Shown here piece by piece: positions 12,582 through 24,639 of a stretch of 64,000 bases of DNA (the stretch's first letter is position 1; each line of letters opens with the position of its first letter). A program made the translations under genes and the position numbers. This DNA is from Solanum dulcamara (lineage: Eukaryota; Streptophyta; Magnoliopsida; Solanales; Solanaceae), in NCBI RefSeq assembly GCF_947179165.1, contig NC_077238.1, forward strand, positions 42,213,793 through 42,277,792, given 5' to 3'. The notes under the pieces were generated by a model. That model did not search any database, was not told the origin of the DNA, and saw only the letters and a list, made by a program, of their open reading frames with translations.

Positions 12582-13175
12582 TTAGGCTTGAATTAAAGGA
12601 AAGAGATACAGATAATGATTTATCATGTTTGCTTCTGCTTCCCATGTAGCACTCTCTACTTGTTGATTTCACCATAACACTTTGTTGGATACAACCTCTT
12701 TGTTCCTTAATCTCTACACTTTCTAGTCTAAGATTTCCACTAAAACTTCCTCACATGTCAAATTCTCATCAACGTTCACACTTTCCAATGGCATAATAGA
12801 ATTTAGATTACTCAGAAACTTTCTTAACATCGACACCATGAAATACCAGATGAACCATAGCCAACTCAAATAGAAAATCTAATTCATATGCCACTTGCTA
12901 ACATACTTCAACATTTGATAGGGTCCCACATACCTAGGACTTAATTTCCCTTTCTTACCAAAATGCATCACACCCTTCATGGGTGAAATCTTCAAATAGA
13001 CCTAATCATCCACCTCAAATTCAAGTTCTCTTCTCCTAATGTCTGAATACGACTTCTGACGAGTTTGAGATCTTCAATCGCCCCCTTATGAGCCTCATCT
13101 TTTACATAGCAACAATAACAAAATATAGACCAATCAAGTCCATCTCACCTACTTCAAACCATCCCATCGTGGATC
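12582..13175 (-). pseudogene. R3 integrase C-terminus and chromodomain-like tail
   Basis: The minus-strand translation shows the block ISPMKGVMHFGKKGKLSPR near 12950-12990, then YVGPYQ, a MLRK segment and, near 12624-12650, ATWEAEANM. That last motif is the end of the short chromodomain-like tail typical of Tekay/Del chromoviruses. The stop is TAA at 12582-12584. Several stops and frame changes interrupt the frame. The rest of the integrase continues at 23739, beyond R2. Confidence 0.8.
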
Positions 13176-13723
13176 TACATTTTTATACCCCATACTCTCG
13201 TACCTTGAGACTTTCGTACCTTGGAAGGTTCTTAAGCTTCTTGAGAGTTTCTTAAACTTCTTGAAAGGTGCTTAAGCCTCTTAGAAGGTGACCTAAAAGA
13301 GGTGTGAGTTGTTATACCCCACACCCTTAGGCTCGGAATATCTCTTAAGTTACTTAGAAGTTATCATGTGAGCGGGAAATCCACAACGCTATCAAACAAC
13401 TCTAAGAAGGGGAGAATGTGACACCTCATAGTAGAGTAGGTTGGAAATAGAGTTATAAGAATCCGGAAGGAGTTGGAGGACAAGTGATGGGTCATAGGAC
13501 TCGACTTACCTACGTAAACTACTAATTTAGAAGTCATACATATGGGAGTTACTTGAGTACATACCAAGCTTACGTAGCAAGGATTTGATAGGCTCTTAAA
13601 GTAAGACGAGATTACGAACGAGATTACGAACCCACAGGAAAGAGGAGAGGATGACACATGGCACCAAGGAGAAGATAACATGTGGCAGAACCTCAAGCAA
13701 GCAGCTGACTCACCTGCCTGCTT

Positions 13724-13743
13724 GGGGGTGGGGGTGGGGGTGG
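13724..13743 (+). other. G-run tract
   Basis: Three runs of five G separated by single T, followed by TGG, stand out in this AT-rich LTR. The tract could form a two-layer G-quadruplex. It lies in the part deleted from the 3' LTR, so it is not shared by both LTRs. Confidence 0.5.
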
Positions 13744-15150
13744 ACCCCACTGCCATGTGGCAGCCCCTAATTGGCAGCATGTATGTGTTGGCCCAATAGG
13801 GGATGACATGTGTCACCCCCAAGGCAGCATATATATACATAATATATGACTCATAAGTCATTTCCTTTCTCAAAACATCATCCAAACAAAGACCAAAAAC
13901 CCTAGAACTAAAGGGAAAAGAGTGACGTCCTAAGAGAGAAAAAATAGGTAAGTCCCGATTTAAATCCCTGTATTAATTATCGAGGGTATAACAAGATTAT
14001 ACGGAGGTATTAATATTATAAAATCATGGTTTGGAGCATCAAAAAATGGACAGCAAGCATCCACGACATTTTAATCGCGATAGAAGAGTTTCCGAGGCAA
14101 GTTTCGACTACTTTTGGCCAATTTCGGGAAAGGTAAGTTCTTTGATTTCGATTTGAAGTTTATGGTGTTGTCATAGGGTGTGTTACACATATTTTATGTT
14201 GCTGGAAGTGTGATAAAGTCTTAGTAATGATTGACATTAGAAACAATCTAAATTGAAGTCGTTATAGCTAAAGTAAAGTCGAATAGTGGGTTGTGTTTAT
14301 GATATGGTTGTGATGCTGCAGATGCTGGTTCTGTGGTGGTGTGTTTAGGTACGGTAAAATTATTTAAAATAGGTATGGGTGCTGCTTGTTGCAGCAACCC
14401 GAACCTCCATTTCGTATAATTAAAGATTTTACAAAATGGAAACTAGAAACTCTATTTTTGTATTGTCGTTTCGAGCGAGTTGTTTGGAGTTTGTGTTGTA
14501 GAATGTTGATACGAATGGCATATATATACCTTGAAGGTCATTGTTGTTGGTTGTATGTATCTATTAGGAGTGTAATTGGAAATTTGGATAGGGCATATTA
14601 TAGGGGAGGTGCTACTCGATTTCTGTTAACTCTTTAACTAGTTAAAGAACTAATCGAGGAGGCGAGCGAAGAGTCGAGTTCTATGAATACTCATGTATAA
14701 ACTAAGGTGATGGACAGCCAAGGGTTGTTAATATTCATGTTTGTTTTATCTTACTTAGGTTCAAAGGACGACGAGATGAATGGGATAAAAAGTAACCCAT
14801 AAGAGGTATGTAAAGCCTCTCCTTTCTCTTTCTTTTGGCATGTCTTAGAGGTAAGTAAAAACTGATACGATCTCTGAAGTAATTCCATTCCTAAATGTCT
14901 CTTGTTCTCTTCTGGATAGTGAACTCTCACTGTAGTTGAACTACTTTTCTCAAACTTACCATATGTTAAGAAGATGATAAATATACAGGTGACTAATCGG
15001 AAAGACTATATGACTACATGTACTCTGAAATCCTTAAGAGGTTAGCGTTACTTTGGTATGTGCCTAAGGACCCCAAAATGTTAATTATAATAGTCCTAAT
15101 GGTCTTTAGAGGGCACCTGAATTGATCATATTACCACCCTAATTCTCAGG

Positions 15151-15523
15151 CGCTAGTTTAGCCTTCATATACTACCAAGTCTCTAATAACGATTTAAATT
15201 GCATATAGTTACTCACTACTCTACTCGTGTATACTGTAACACTTCTTTCACCGCGTCCCGAGTAGGGAATAGTAATCATGCATAATTCACTGCATTATCC
15301 ATCGAGCCTCTCACTAGAGGGCCAGGATATGTATGTATATATATATATAATGATGTGTTATAATAAGGTGGAGATGGTACTAGGTTGTGATGATCTTACA
15401 GATGTATCCATCGGACCTCTGATAGGGCCGGCTATATGATATAATTTGAACATGCATGTTTTATGATTCACAGAGTACAAATACAGAGGCTTCTTTTATA
15501 GTGTACTTGATTCCCTGCTTCTC
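15151..15523 (+). repeat. 373-bp block identical to 22724-23096
   Basis: Read base by base, the block matches the 3' LTR without a difference. On both sides the two LTRs differ every few bases: the next 135 bp contain about twenty differences. It contains a TA microsatellite near 15337 and the repeated ATCCATCG elements. Confidence 0.85.
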
Positions 15524-16166
15524 CATTTCAAACATGTTTCTAGTTATGCTATGTTATGTTTTACATGCTCAGTACATTTGTCATACTAACCCCCTTTCTC
15601 GGGTAGCTGCGTTTATGCCCACAGGTGCAGGTTCACAGTTTGGGGATCCGCCAGCATAGGAGTCCCACTCAGTGGTCTAGAAGTGCTCTATTATGCTGGA
15701 GCCTGATTTTGGGTACTAAACCTTGATGTATATATTTGTTTTGTTCATGGGTATAGTGGGGGCCCTATCCCGCCTTATGTTACTTTTCTCCTTACTCTTA
15801 GAGGTCTGTGGATACGGATGTGGGTTGTAAATATGTGGGTTATATGCTTATATGAGTTGTATATGAGCTATATATGAGTTGTATATTAGTGGTATATGAG
15901 TCATATATGCATCTATGTACAGCTGTGCCGATATAACTTATGAATTGGGGCGTTCCTTGTGTCATAGCGGCTTTGTCAGCTCGCATATATGTGTACTATA
16001 GAAAAACCCTATACGTTACAACAGCCTTGTCGGTTTGTATGTTTTCTTACCTATTAGTGCATTTTATGTGTAAATAAGAGACGGGTTTTATATAGGAGGC
16101 AGGGGTATATATATGTGTCCAGTTAGGGCACCTGTCATGACCTATGGGGTTGGGTTATAACAGAAG

Positions 16167-16178
16167 TGGTATTAGAGC
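16167..16178 (+). other. R2 primer-binding site (initiator-Met type)
   Basis: TGGTATTAGAGC lies four bases after the LTR end and differs from the usual initiator-Met site by a single C to T change. Confidence 0.85.
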
Positions 16179-16346
16179 AGTTCCTTCTTGGAGTGTCCAC
16201 AGACTGTTTCTAGTAGAGGCTTGTTTATCGGTGTGTTGTGTACCACATCTATAAATAGGAGGTTATAGGGCATTTAGGACATTGTCTTTCTTTCTTTTCT
16301 ATGTCTTAGGATGACCTTTCACTAACCTACCATTGTGTTTTGAGTA

Positions 16347-17560
16347 ATACCTCCAAGGAGAGCAATGATCGCCCAAAAGGGCAAGGAAGCAACGGGGGAA
16401 ACTAGTCAGACCCCGAGAGTTACTAGGGCTCGCATTTAATCTACGCCAAAGGTTGTAACTCAGTCGACGAGTTCTACTATGCCGTCACCTCTAGAGGAGG
16501 TTAAGGAAGCAACAGTTGTAGACTCTGAACCTCCGGTACAGGAGCCTCCAACCCCATAGCACGAGGCGGAAGATAGGGCTATGAGAGATATAGTGCAGTT
16601 GTTAACTGGACTGATGGTAGGAAAATCTCAAAGGCATGGCCCAGATGATGCTAATAGATAAGATAGTTTGAGTGTCCGTGATTTCCTAGCCTATAACCCT
16701 TCAGAATTTCATGGATCGAGACCTATAGAGGATCGACAGGAATTCATTCGACAATTGTAGCATACACTGCGAATCATTAGGGCTTCAGAGACTGAGTCAG
16801 TTGAATTGGCCTCTTATCGGCTACGTGATATGGCTGCTAATTGGCATGAGTCTTGGAATTATCGAGGGGCGAAGGTGCTCCTCCAGCTGAATGGGATGAA
16901 TTTATAGAAGCCTTTGTTAGCTATTTTCTGCCTCCAGAAATGAAGTGAGCCAAAGTGGATAAATTTTTGTAGCTAAAGCAGAACGGCCGGAGTGTTCGGG
17001 ATTACAGCCTAGAGTTTGACTCATTGGCAAGATATGCGCCCATAGTTGTAACTGATATGGCAGATAGGGTGCATCAGTACGTGATGGGCTTGGACCTTTA
17101 TTTGGTCAATAGCTATTTGGTTGTGGCTTCTCATCCAGGTATAAATATTGCCCGAGTATAAGCATACGCCCAAGGGGTAGAAGAGAGACATAGAGGGCGT
17201 CAGCCCGATAGAAGTTTTAGTAGAGGCCAGTACAAGAGGGCGAGGATGATTGGTTATCCAGGAGAGCTTCGAAGTGGGCAGCCTTAGTAGTATGGTAGAT
17301 ATCCCTCCCAGCCAGCTCGGAGTGTACCTCTCCATTTTCTGGGTGGAAGATTTGAGAGAACTGGGTATTCGAGAGCCAGCCAAAGCTCTAGAGTTTCAAG
17401 TACACAGATGAATCGAAGTTCTCGCTAGTAAAGACCACCAGTCCCTCAGTGTCCCCATTGTAATAGACCTTATGTTGGGAATGTCGCTAGACTATAGGTG
17501 CCAGTTTTACTTACGGTTGTCAAGGCCATATTGCAAGGGAATATCCATTTAGGGGTACTT
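16347..17560 (+). pseudogene. R2 gag (nucleocapsid/capsid) pseudogene
   Basis: Gag would form the cytoplasmic particle. The start codon is decayed to ATA (16347-16349), followed by codons for PPRRA, so the ancestral start was MPPRRA, as in the sister elements. The capsid-like Retrotrans_gag domain is readable at about 16675-16870, with DFLAYNPSEFHG, a RQEFIRQL-like helix and ELASYRLRDMAANWHESW. A zinc-knuckle region near 17446-17550 shows CPHCNRPYVG and then GCQGHIAREYP, in which the last cysteine of the CCHC box is a tyrosine. There are many in-frame stops and at least one frame change. Confidence 0.82.
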
Positions 17561-17739
17561 TAGGTGGTGCAACTCAGCCAATTGGGTCATTTGTGGGTTC
17601 TTTTTCTTCTATGGCTATACGCCCAATGGGGAGGGGTATGCAGACACCAGCAGCCCATGGTAAAGGCCTTGGTGGAGCTTCCAATTGTAGCGGCCCTTCC
17701 AATTGTATATATGCTTTGGCCAGTAGATAGGACCAGGAG

Positions 17740-19866
17740 GTGTCGCCAAATGTGGTCATAGGTACATTATCGATCTTTTCTCAAGACATATATGCGTTGG
17801 TGGATCCAGGCTCTACTTTGTCATATATATCTCATTTTGTTGCTAGCAGACTTGGAATTAAGCTTGAGTTAATAGAATCATTCAAAGTGGATACACTAGT
17901 AGGGGACTCTATTATTGTAAAGCAGGTATATAGAAATTGCCCGGTAAATATATATAGTCATCATACCTTGGCTGATTTGATAGTGTTATATATGGTGGAG
18001 TTTGATGTTATTATGGGTATGGATTGGTTAGCTTCGTGTAATGCTAATGTAGATTGTAGAAATAAAGTGGTTCGGTTCTAGTTCCCTAATGAACCAACTA
18101 TTGAATGGTTGGGGAACATAGCAACGCCGAAGGGTAAGTTTATTTCATACATTAAGGAAAGGAAAATGATCGGGAAGGGGTATATTTATCATTTGGTCTA
18201 CGTGCAGGATCTGGAAGCAGAGGTGCCAACTCTTCAGTCGGTGCCCATGGTCAATGAATATCCAGATGTGTTCCTAGATGAACTCCCAGGTCTTCCTCCT
18301 GAATGGGAGATAGAGTTCACTATAGAAGTGCTACCAGATACTCAGCCTATTTCTATCCCTCTACATAGAATGGCATCTGCGGAGTTAAAAGAGTTAAAGG
18401 AGAAGCTGAAAGACTTGATGGAAAAGGGCTTCATTAGGCCCAACACATCACCATGGGGAGCACCGGTACTGTTTGTGAAGAAGAAAGATAGGTCATTGTG
18501 GATGTGCATCGACTATAGGCAGCTGAACAAGGTAACAATTAAGAACAGATATCCCCTCCCCAAGATTGATAATTTGTTTGACCAGTTGCAGGGTGCTCAA
18601 TGGTTTTTGAAGATAGACCTGCGGTCAAGCTATCATCAAGTGTGGGTAAAAGAGGCAGATATCCCAAAGACCACATTCAGAACCCGGTACGGGCATTATG
18701 AGTTCAAAGCAATATCTTTTGGGCTGACAAATGCCCCAGCGGTGTTTATGGATATGATGAATCGAGTGTTCAAACCATTTCTAAATTTGTTCATGATTGT
18801 ATTTATTGATGATATTCTGGTTTATTCACGATAAGAAAAGGAACACACAGATCATTTGCGAATGGTACTGGGAATATTCCAATACCAGAAATTGTACGCT
18901 AAGTTTTCTAAGTGTATATTCTGATTGACTTCAGTAGCATTCCTAGGGCATATTATTGGAATTGAAAGCATTCGCATAGATACGCACAAGATTGAGGCCG
19001 TGAAAACATGGCCAAGACCTACAACCCCTATGGAGGTACGTAGCTTCTTGGGATTAGTAGGGTACTACAGAAGGTTCGTGGAAAAGTGTGCTTCTATTTC
19101 AACGCCTTTAACAAGACTGACTCAAAAATCAGCTAAGTTCCAATGGACTGATGCGTGTGAATGGAACTTTTAGTTTTTAAAAGAAAAATTGACTATAGCT
19201 CCTGTTCTAACTCTCCCTGATGGACTAAACGGCTACATTATCTTTTGTGACGCCTCCGGTATTGGGCTAGGATGTGTTTTGATGCAAAATGGCAGAGTTA
19301 TAGCTTATTCCTCCCGATATCTTAGGAAGCACGAAAAGAATTATCCAACACATGATCTAGAATTAGCAGCGGTGATCCATGTCTTAAAAATATAGAGACA
19401 CTACCTGTATGGTGTACATGTTGATATTTATACAGACCATAAAAGCCTCTAGTATATTTTTAAGCAGAAAGAGCTAAATCTACGGCAGAGAATGTGGCTG
19501 GAGTTATTAAAGGACTATGACATCGACATTTTACACCTCCTACGGAAGGAAAATGTGGTGGGGTATTTGCTCAGCCATAAATCAATGGGTAGCTTAGCAG
19601 ATGTATGACTAGAACGGAAAGAGATAACTCGTGACATTTGCCAGCTCGCCAATTTAGGAGTCCTCTTAGCTAATTTGGGTGATGATGGGTTTTCTATTCG
19701 AGGAGTTGCTGAATCCTTGATCATGGAGGAAGTACAACAATGTCAATACCAGGACCCTGTTCTAACACGAGGGATGAAACTCTCCAAAAGAGAAAGACTC
19801 TATTTGAAATCACGGCTGGTGGGATACTACGATATCAAGGTAGAGTCTGTGTTTCGAAAGTTGTAA
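17740..19866 (+). pseudogene. R2 pol, protease-RT-RNase H part, one frame with in-frame stops
   Basis: A single frame runs through the region with no visible frameshift and is cut by stops at 18079, 18832, 18922, 19171, 19393, 19450, 19606 and 19864. The protease has LVDPGSTLSYIS near 17800 and VIMGMDWL near 18010. RT runs from about 18240 and keeps both catalytic regions: [10 protein letters not shown] near 18615 and [10 protein letters not shown] near 18805. RNase H begins near 19190 with [15 protein letters not shown] and continues to a TDHKSL segment near 19435. At least five stops sit where the sister elements have Gln or Trp, as expected of C-to-T (or G-to-A) decay. The product would have cut Gag-Pol and copied the RNA. 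Confidence 0.88.
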
Positions 19867-19879
19867 GTTTGTGGTAGCA

Positions 19880-21167
19880 AGTACTGGGAGAGGCATATCA
19901 TGCCCGTTATTCTATTAATCCGGGGTAAACCATGATGTATCATGACCTCAAATGTTTATACTGGTGGGACGGTATGAAAAAGGATATAGCCGAGTTCGTA
20001 GCCCAATGCCCGAACTGCTAGTAAGTTAAAGTTGAACATCAAAAACCGGGTGGGCTACTACAGGAGATAGAGATTCCAACTTGGAAATGGGAAGCGATTA
20101 ATATGGATTTCATTACTAGCTTACCTTGCACTCTCCGGAAGTAGGATTCCATATGGGTTATTGTGGATAGGCTGACAAAATCAGCCTACTTCCTCCCAGT
20201 CAAGACCATATACTCAGCTAAGGACTACGTGAAGTTGTACATTAAGGAAATAGTATGACTTCATTGAGTTCCCACATCTATTAATTCGTACAGGGGAGCC
20301 CATTTCATAGTCCACTTTTGGCAGTCATTCCAGGAAGGCTTGGGAACACAGGTAAGCCTTAGCACAACATTTTATCCCTAAACTGATAGGCAGGCCGAGC
20401 GCACTATTCAGAAACTAGAGGATATGTTATGAGCCTACATAATTGACTTTAAAGGAAGCTAGGATGAGCATGTACCACTTATTGAGTTTGCTTACAACAA
20501 TAGCTATCACTCCAATATCTAGATGGCACCATATGAGTCTTTATACGGTAGGAAGTGCAGGTCACCCATTGGATGGTTTGATATTGGTGAAACGTAACTC
20601 GTAGGCCAAGACATAGTCCAACAGGTGGTGGAAAAGGTAAAGCTTATTCGGGAGCGATTATTAGCTGCTTAGAGTCGACAAAATTCATACGTAGACAATT
20701 GACGCCGACCTTTGGAATTTCAAGTGGGCGAATAAGTGTTTTTGAAAGTGTCTCCCATGAAAGGGGTAATGAGGTTCGGCAAGAAAGGAAAGTTGAGTCC
20801 GAGATATATTGGCCCTTACTTGATCCTTCGCCAAATAGGCAAGGTTGCTTACGAACTAGACTTTCCAGCAGACCTGGAAGCAGTACATCCAGTCTTCCAT
20901 GTATCAATGCTTCGAAAGTGTGTTGGTGACCCATCCCGAGTAAATCCCATAGATGACATCCAGGTCACAGAAGAATTGGCCTATAAAGAACAATCGATCG
21001 CCATCCTGGATCGGTAGATTAGAAGACCGTGGACTAAGGAAGTAACTTTGGTCAAGGTATTATGGCAAAATAGGAATCGTGAAGAAATGACCTGGGAAGC
21101 TGAAGAGGATATGAGACACAAGTATCCGTACCTGTTCTCGATATCTACAGGTAACCCCAACTACTGA
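19880..21167 (+). pseudogene. R2 integrase and chromodomain-like tail
   Basis: The frame differs from the upstream pol frame, so a frameshift lies near 19866-19950. The zinc-binding part is near 19890-20040, ending AQCPNC, where the sister elements continue with a CQQVK-like run but two stops follow here. In the core, VIVDRLTKSA (first Asp) and QAERTIQKLEDML (Glu) are present. The second catalytic Asp is replaced by Tyr (TAC at 20289-20291, in the SYRGAHF motif). The C-terminus has VSPMKGVMRFGKKGKLSPR near 20745 and a tail with VKVLWQNRNREEMTWEAE and KYPYLF. The stop is TGA at 21165-21167. Several further in-frame stops exist. Confidence 0.88.
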
Positions 21168-21289
21168 AAACTTGTATATTAATTATTTGATGAAGATATG
21201 TATTATTGTAATGGAAAGAAGTCTCCCTATAACCTGTATAACTTCTTAAGGGAAGATTTGTTTAACATTTGAGGATGAATGTCCTAAAT

Positions 21290-21299
21290 GGGGGAAGGA
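21290..21299 (+). other. R2 polypurine tract
   Basis: GGGGGAAGGA directly precedes the 3' LTR start TGTTATACC. The conserved TTTGAGGATGAATGTCC block lies just upstream at 21268-21284. Confidence 0.88.
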
Positions 21300-23733
21300 T
21301 GTTATACCTCGTATTGTCGTACCTTGAGACTTTCATACCTTAGAAGGTTCTTAAGCTTCTTGAGAGGTTCTTAAGCTTCTTGAAAGGTACTTAAGCCTCT
21401 TAGAAGGTGGCCTAATAGAGGTGTGATTTGTTATACCACACACCCTTGGGCTCGTAATATCTCTTAAGTTAATTAGAAGTTATCATGTGAGCCACATGGC
21501 AGCCCCTAATTGGCAGCTTGTATGTATTGGCCCAATAGGGGATGGACACGTGTCACCCTTAGAGGATGACACGTTTCACCCCCTAGGCAGCATATATATA
21601 CATAATATATGATTCATAAGTCATTTCCTTGCTCAAAACATCAGCCAAACAAAGACCAAAAACCCTAGAACTAAAGGGAAAAGAGTGACGGCCTAAGGGA
21701 GAAAAAAATAGGCAAGTCCCAATTTCGTTCCATGTATTATTTATCTAGGGTATAAAACAATGATACATAGGTATTAATATTATAAAATCATGGTTTGGAG
21801 TAGCACAAAATGGACAGCAAGCAGCCACGATATTTTAATCGCGTTAGAAAGGTGTTTCTCACAGTTCTTTGCTTTTGATTTAAAGTTTATGGTGTTGTAA
21901 TAGGGTGTTTTACACATATTTTATATTGATGGAAGTGTGAAAAATTCGTAGGAATGATCGACATTCGAAACAATCTAAATTAAAATCATTATAGCTAAAT
22001 TAAAGTCGAATAATGAGTTGTGTTTGTGATATAGTTGTGAAGCTGCAGCTGATGGTTGTGTGGTGGTGTGTGAAGGTGATGGAAATTATTTAAAAGAGGT
22101 ATGGGTGCTTCTGGTTGCAGCAACCCGAACCTCTATTTCGTATAATTAAAGATTTTGCAAAATGGAAACTAGAAACTCTATTTTGGTATCGGGGTTTCAA
22201 GCGAGTCGTTTGGAGTTTGTGTTGTAGAATGTTGATATGAATGGCATATATACCTTGCAGGTCTTTTTTGTTGGTTGTATGTAGATATTAGGAGTGCAAT
22301 TATAAATTTGGATAGGGCATATTATAGGGGAGGTGCTGCTCGATTTCCGTTAACTCTTTAACTAGTTAAAGAACTAATCGAGGAGGCGAGCGAAGAGTTG
22401 AGTTCAATGAATACTCATGTGTAACCTAAGGTTATGTATAGCCAAGGGTTGTTAATATCTTACTTTTAGCATGTCTTAGAGGTAAGTAAAAAGTGATATG
22501 ATCTCTGAAGTAATTTCATTCCTAAATGTCTCTTGTTCTCTTTTGGATAGTGAACTCTCACTGTGGTTGAACTACTTTCCTCGAAATTACTATATGTTAA
22601 AAAGACGATGAATATACAGGTTTCTAATCAAAAAGACTATATGACTACATGTACTCTGAAATCCTTAAATGGTTAGCATTAGAGGGCACTTGAACTGATC
22701 ATATTACCACCCTGATTCTCAGACGCTAGTTTAGCCTTCATATACTACCAAGTCTCTAATAACGATTTAAATTGCATATAGTTACTCACTACTCTACTCG
22801 TGTATACTGTAACACTTCTTTCACCGCGTCCCGAGTAGGGAATAGTAATCATGCATAATTCACTGCATTATCCATCGAGCCTCTCACTAGAGGGCCAGGA
22901 TATGTATGTATATATATATATAATGATGTGTTATAATAAGGTGGAGATGGTACTAGGTTGTGATGATCTTACAGATGTATCCATCGGACCTCTGATAGGG
23001 CCGGCTATATGATATAATTTGAACATGCATGTTTTATGATTCACAGAGTACAAATACAGAGGCTTCTTTTATAGTGTACTTGATTCCCTGCTTCTCTATT
23101 TCAAACATGTTTCCAGTTATGCTATGTTATGGTTTACATGGTCAATGCATTTATCGTACTGACCTCCTTTCTCGGGGAGCTGCGTTCATGCCCGTAGGTG
23201 TAGGTTCACAGTTTGCGGATCCGCTAGCATAGGAGTCCCACTCAATAGTCCAGAAGTGCTCCATTGTGCTGGAGCCTAATTTTGGGTACTAAACCTTGAT
23301 GTATATATTCGTTTTGTTCATGGGTACGGCGGGGTCCCTGTCCCGCCTTATGTTACTGTTCTCCTTACTCTTAGAGGTCTGTGGATACGGATATGGGTTG
23401 TAAATATATGGGTTGTGTATGTATATATATTATATATTAGCTGTATATGAGTTATATATTAGTGGTATATGAGTCGTATATGTGTGTATGTACAACTGTG
23501 CTGATATGACTTATGAATTGGGGCGTTCTCAGTGTTGTGGCGACCTTGTCGGCTTGCGTATATGTGTACTATAGAACGACCCTATACGTTACAACAGCCT
23601 TGTCGGTTTGTATGATTTCTTACCTGTTAGTGCATTTTAAGTCTAAACAAGATAGGTTTTGGGTAGGTGGCAGGGGTACACGTATGTTTCCAGTTAGAGC
23701 ACCCATCACGGCCTACGGGGTTGGGTCGTGACA
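21300..23733 (+). repeat. R2 3' LTR
   Basis: It starts TGTTATACC and ends TCGTGACA, followed by the TACAT duplication. It is shorter than the 5' LTR through deletions near 21490 and near 22450-22690. It shares with the 5' copy the internal second start-like TGTTATACC (about 21429) and the identical block 22724-23096. Confidence 0.92.
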
Positions 23734-23738
23734 TACAT

Positions 23739-24560
23739 ATTCTCCCATACAATGCTTCAAAAGGAGTTATTTGGATGCTATAGTGATAACTATTATTTTA
23801 GGCCAACACAATCAATGTTGAATGCTCACCCTAACCTCTTTTAAAATAAATAACACACTCCCTTAACATGTCTTCCAAAGTTCGGATCATTCTTTCGGCT
23901 TGTCCATAAATTCGAGGATGAAAAGCAATACTTCGCTTGACTTTTGTACCAAGACCCTTTTGAAACGACTTCCAAAATTATGAAGTGAATTGAGTACCTC
24001 TATCCGATATAATAGACATGGGGACACCATAAAGATTTACCAAGTCATGAATATATAACTTAGCATAATCTTCAGCACTATAAGACATTTTAGCCGATAG
24101 AAAATGAACTAATTTAGTCTTTCGGTCCACTACAACCCAAGTAGAATCACGTTGCCTTCTAGTACGATGCTAACCCATCATAAAGTCCATATTCACATCT
24201 TCCTACTTCCAAGTAGGAATTTCAATGTCTTGAGCTAAACATCCTGGCTTTTGATGATCAACTTTAACTTGTTGAAAATTTGGACACTTAGCCACAAATT
24301 CCGCTATGTCCTTCTTCATACCATTCCACAAATATACTTTTTGCAAATCACGATACATCTTGGTGGATCCCGGGTGGATCAAATATCCGGAACTATGGGT
24401 CTTATTTAATATCAACTCTCTTAACCCATCAAAATTAGGAACACACAAACGGCCTTAGTAGCATAGTACCCTATCTCCGCATTAGGAGAAAGCCTCAATA
24501 GATTTTTTGGCAACCGACTTCTTCAATCAACCAATGTTGGATCATGATCTTGTTTGGCAT
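23739..24560 (-). pseudogene. R3 integrase, zinc-binding and catalytic core
   Basis: The minus strand continues the gene cut by R2. The zinc-binding H2C2 part is readable at 24203-24448, with HPGSTKMYRDLQ, WNGMKKDIAEFV and CPNFQQVK. The second CPxC cysteine has become phenylalanine. The core shows SIISDRGTQFTS near 23960-24030, so the second catalytic Asp is kept. Sequence for an ALYG-type motif lies near 23745-23780. Stops break the frame. The Gln-rich join to the C-terminal part at 13175 is restored if R2 is removed. Confidence 0.82.
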
Positions 24561-24639
24561 TAACATCCGCCACAAGATATGACTCCGAACCGTTATGCAC
24601 AAGAACACCCCCATCATTTGAATCACCCAAACACATATC

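Larger units (their letters stand above)
13181..16162 (+). repeat. R2 5' LTR
   Basis: The start TTTTATACCCC is a mutated TGTTATACC, and the end is GGGTTATAACA. The length is 2982 bp against 2434 bp for the 3' LTR; the difference includes a stretch near 13372-13750 missing from the 3' copy. A second TGTTATACCCCA lies about 130 bp inside, near 13310. The segment 15151-15523 is identical to 22724-23096. The minus-strand reading frame 13364-13885 is LTR sequence read antisense. Confidence 0.92.
13181..23733 (+). mobile_element. R2: full-length but decayed Ty3/gypsy element in the R3 integrase
   Basis: The structure is complete: 5' LTR, primer-binding site, gag, protease, RT, RNase H, integrase, purine tract and 3' LTR. 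It is flanked by the 5-bp duplication TACAT (13176-13180 and 23734-23738). The R3 integrase gene joins cleanly once R2 is removed. S1 is a solo LTR of the same family. The pol frame keeps RT catalytic residues but has many stops, and the integrase has lost one catalytic aspartate. Confidence 0.92.

Noticed and set aside
15456..15659. 67-codon frame found in both R2 LTRs
   Set aside because: It is shared because the LTRs are copies of each other, and it has no protein features; the identity comes from the 373-bp block.
17740..21167. Reverse transcriptase with protease: possible endogenous pararetrovirus
   Set aside because: The order protease-RT-RNase H-integrase, the integrase, the LTRs and the target duplication identify a Ty3/gypsy retrotransposon. 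No movement or coat protein is seen.
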